Source: Allantophomopsis cytisporea (taxonomy: Eukaryota; Ascomycota; Leotiomycetes; Phacidiales; Phacidiaceae). From it: DNA of 64,000 bases. The position numbers and the translations under genes were made by a program. Below the pieces are notes generated by a model. That model saw nothing but the letters and a program-made list of their open reading frames with translations, did no database searches and was not told where the DNA came from. The stretch lies in contig CP103022.1 in the NCBI GenBank assembly GCA_024752435.1, forward strand, positions 186,001 to 250,000. The letters run 5' to 3'. Every line of letters starts with the position of its first letter. Position 1 is the stretch's first letter. This document shows positions 61,624 through 64,000 of the stretch, piece by piece.

Positions 61624-62345
61624 TCAAGCCCTTATATACGCGATAAAAAACCCAACCGATGATATGCCAAACAAAATGGCACATAAAGCCGTCCATACCC
61701 CTAAGTCATCGTTCTGGGCATCGTAACGAATAGCCGCGTTCATAAATGAAGCTGTGTTTAGTGCAGAAGCAGCACTGAGCATCCCTGTATACAACATTAG
61801 TAGTTCCACCAAGTTCGAGACCGAATCTTCTTACAAACACGCTGTGAATGACTAGATACTTCGTTGATTCTTGAGAGCCAGACGACAGCAAAAGTAAAAG
61901 TAGCGACCATGAAAGCTGCGTCTCAATTAATACGCTGTCACATAGAGGGATTTTTAGAGTGCGTCGTGGAGATATGGCTTCAACAGTTGTGGTGAGAAGA
62001 AAACATACCCATACAAAGTCTGAATTCAGTCGTTCGTCTCCATTGCTGACGCTCTTCAATAATGCGTTTGTTATTGTCCTTGTCCACAGCTCGATACAGC
62101 CTTGGTCCCAACTCCTCTCCAAAGCTCGTAACAAATAACTCCTTCTTGGGTTCACGCAGCTCGTCTCCGGTGCCATATTTCCAGCCCTCGACAACGCTTT
62201 CTGCATTACCTGCAGGGACTTCGTGGCGCTCTATCAGAATGGACGCGAGATAGGCGCGGACAATGCTTGGCGGCGCATCTGGATGTGGGAAGGGAACCGA
62301 CATTGTGTATGGATTTGGCTTCTCGAGGTTGTGTATGTTGGACAT
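61624..62345 (-). CDS. Small two-helix membrane protein, hypothetical
   Basis: A protein of 192 aa, joined on the minus strand from 62009-62345, 61835-61915 and 61624-61784; introns of 93 and 50 nt have good signals (GTAAGA donor and TACTAAT branch in the second). The N-terminal about 110 residues are soluble (PHPDAPPSIVRAYLASILIE, then GWKYGTGDELREPKKE). Two hydrophobic segments follow: FMVATFTFAVVWL spliced across the first intron, and VWTALCAILFGISSVGFFIAYI at the C-terminus, with NTASFMNAAIRYDAQN between. I do not recognise the family. Exon joining restores hydrophobic helices that are broken in the unspliced frames, which supports the model. Confidence 0.65.
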
Positions 62346-63517
62346 ACCGATACTTGAAGATGCACGAGTGGACGAGGATGCTTTGAGGATATATATACTG
62401 CGTCTATCGCGATCCAAAGAATGTACTTGAATCTATATTTGCGAAGAGATGGCTGCCTCGTGCTCGTATTTAATGGCTACCCACACCATTGACATAGCTC
62501 TTACGTACATTACCTCTATGTACTTGGTGAGCTTATTGGGTGATGTTAACTTCATCATCTTGGATTGTGAGGCTAACGGCTTCGCAGCAACAAAGCATTG
62601 GTAGAACAGTTGAAGTGCAATTGCGGCACAGCTCTGCGCCACACCTTGGCTGCAGGAACCACATGGCTTATAGCTTATGCGCCTCATCCATACTGTATTT
62701 TTACTACAAGTTCTTTTGCGACGTGATAATGATAGTACTAGTAAGGGAATGGTCAAATTCGGATGCTTGTAGATATATACTGTACAAGTTAATTGAAAAG
62801 TATTTGTACAGAAGTCTTGGCAACTTTGGACATTGGCGATTGTTATTCCGGGTGCTCTTGGTCCTCCTCGATTGTTTCGTCATCGCAAAATAGGGTACTC
62901 TTGTTCAATACTCGTACAGGCAATTTTTACCCTTCATGACATGCAGGTTTTCTGACTTCTTCTTTGAGAATTCCTTAGTATTCTGTGACGCATAGTAACC
63001 TCGTCTCTCAATTAACGAGGGGAAGGATGAAGTACATAAGTATACTAGTTAGTGAGGTGATTTAGACTTGTACATGCAAGCTTTTGAAAATTGTACCACG
63101 ACGACCCCAAAACAAGAGAGCAAGGCGCACCTAAGTATAAGGAGAATATGAGTGGACGAGTCAAGCAAAAGATACGATGATCTTGGCAACTGCGAAGTCT
63201 ATTTGCTGACTCATAATAGAAGTGAAAGATTATTGCGGGTTACTCAGATACTCACTTTGGCTTCCGACTGCCGCCACATAATCTCGACGGTTGTGTACGG
63301 TTGTACTAGAAGTTGTAAACATCTATCGCATCCACGACTTCACGAGTATAGATCGTTTACGTAAAATAAAACTTCGTTTTGCAACTGATATGTATGAACA
63401 ATCATTATCATTACTCTTATACATCTAACAGTATCATTCCAGCTGATATGAACGCTTGACCGTCTGTCTATCAAACGCCGTAACCCAAGATCTTTAGTAC
63501 AAACACTTCATAGCACA
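62346..63517. other. Intergenic, no gene recognised
   Basis: About 1.2 kb between the small membrane protein and the Rab gene. A plus-strand frame of 117 aa (62540-62893) has no domain and is probably chance. Confidence 0.55.
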
Positions 63518-64000
63518 TCAACAACAACCTCCTCTTCTCCGCCGGCTTCCACTGATGGCAAACACCTCCTCCCATTCTCTCACTCCCCAGTTTCCTCCAC
63601 CTCCAGCTCTACTTCTTGGTTTTCGTCGTCTCGGTCGTCCGTCATCAGCTGTCATCCCACTCTTGACACTTCCCCCGTCATCCCAGCTCATATCTCCATA
63701 TTGGATACCGCTCTGCGGGTCATCGGGATCGATTTCCCCTAGTTCGATTTTCGTCAATATCATCCTCGCCAGTCGCCCAAAAATCTCTTCGACGTTCTCT
63801 CCACTGAGGGCTGACACTTCCACTGCCACGGGAATCTGGTTATCGCTTGCCCACCTCGAAGCTTCTTCCACAGAGACTTCTCTACCATCGGGTGCGGTTG
63901 AAGCCTTCAGCTGTGTCCCCAGTCCCATAGTTGTCGAATTCACTGATCCTTGTCCACCAAATGGAAACCCGCTTCCCTTGCTGGAAACACTGCTAGGCGT
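63518..64000 (-). CDS. Rab-family GTPase, Rab4/Ypt4-like (C-terminal part)
   Basis: The frame is open from the window edge at 64000 to the stop at 63518-63520, about 160 residues. It contains the end of the G domain: VSVEEASRWASDNQIPV, then the guanine-specificity SAL motif in VEVSALSGENVEEIFGRLARMILT. The following KIELGEIDPDDPQSGIQYGD matches the Rab4/Ypt4 hypervariable start. The long charged tail ends in GGCC, a double-cysteine prenylation signal for membrane attachment. A low-complexity Gly/Ser/Thr insert precedes the SAL region. Rab4-type GTPases act in endosomal recycling. The nucleotide-binding N-terminus lies outside the window. Confidence 0.85.
   Translation of the reverse strand, partial: TPSSVSSKGSGFPFGGQGSVNSTTMGLGTQLKASTAPDGREVSVEEASRWASDNQIPVAVEVSALSGENVEEIFGRLARMILTKIELGEIDPDDPQSGIQYGDMSWDDGGSVKSGMTADDGRPRRRKPRSRAGGGGNWGVREWEEVFAISGSRRRRGGCC

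Overview
The window is nuclear DNA of a filamentous ascomycete (Pezizomycotina, probably Leotiomycetes by the look of the housekeeping proteins; the class is an inference). The evidence is many 46-110 nt introns with GT..AG ends and CTAAY-type branch points, fungal-only families (Zn2Cys6 regulators, a CFEM/PTH11-like receptor, a hybrid histidine kinase of the SHEMRNP type), a tRNA-Leu(CAG) with an intron, and a lone dispersed 5S rRNA gene. I joined exons by hand from reading frame, splice signals and family similarity; no alignment was run.

Layout. 0-8.3 kb: the 3' end of an unidentified gene, then two tandem transcription factors (C2H2 plus Zn2Cys6 at 2136-4400; Zn2Cys6/fungal_trans at 5535-8232) separated by a (GA)54 tract. 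8.3-12.5 kb: AT-rich, gene-poor, with a tRNA-Leu, a truncated duplicate of its 3' half, and two degenerate 18-bp repeat arrays in opposite orientation. 12.5-20.2 kb: a hybrid histidine kinase convergent with a dynamin-like GTPase. 22-26 kb: a secreted GH5 glycosidase and a Y_phosphatase3-type tyrosine phosphatase. 26-33 kb: a 5S rRNA gene, a heavily decayed pseudogene of a fungal DUF7580-like family, and a C2H2/TPR-array gene interrupted by one in-frame stop. 33-48 kb: an NCS1 permease, then a mostly housekeeping block: Ent3-type epsin, dual-start cyclophilin, RNA polymerase III subunit RPC6/RPC34 and the Hsp90 co-chaperone Sti1. 48-58 kb: an FAD monooxygenase fused to a polytopic membrane domain, a CFEM/PTH11-like receptor and an MFS transporter. 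58-64 kb: a GC-rich island with a damaged nuclear-type gene, a small two-helix membrane protein, and the C-terminal part of a Rab4/Ypt4-like GTPase at the right edge. A roughly 110-bp element with tRNA-like A and B boxes occurs twice (48.4 and 61.1 kb).

Working together. No single pathway or cluster links all genes. Housekeeping functions (trafficking: epsin, dynamin, Rab; protein folding: cyclophilin, Sti1; Pol III transcription) are interspersed with accessory functions (sensing: histidine kinase, PTH11-like receptor; transport: NCS1, MFS; secreted hydrolase; oxidase). The most unusual content is the decayed 27-33 kb stretch, the FMO-membrane fusion, the Pol III-like dispersed element, the hexapeptide-repeat relics, and a 25-nt micro-exon that carries the kinase phospho-acceptor histidine.
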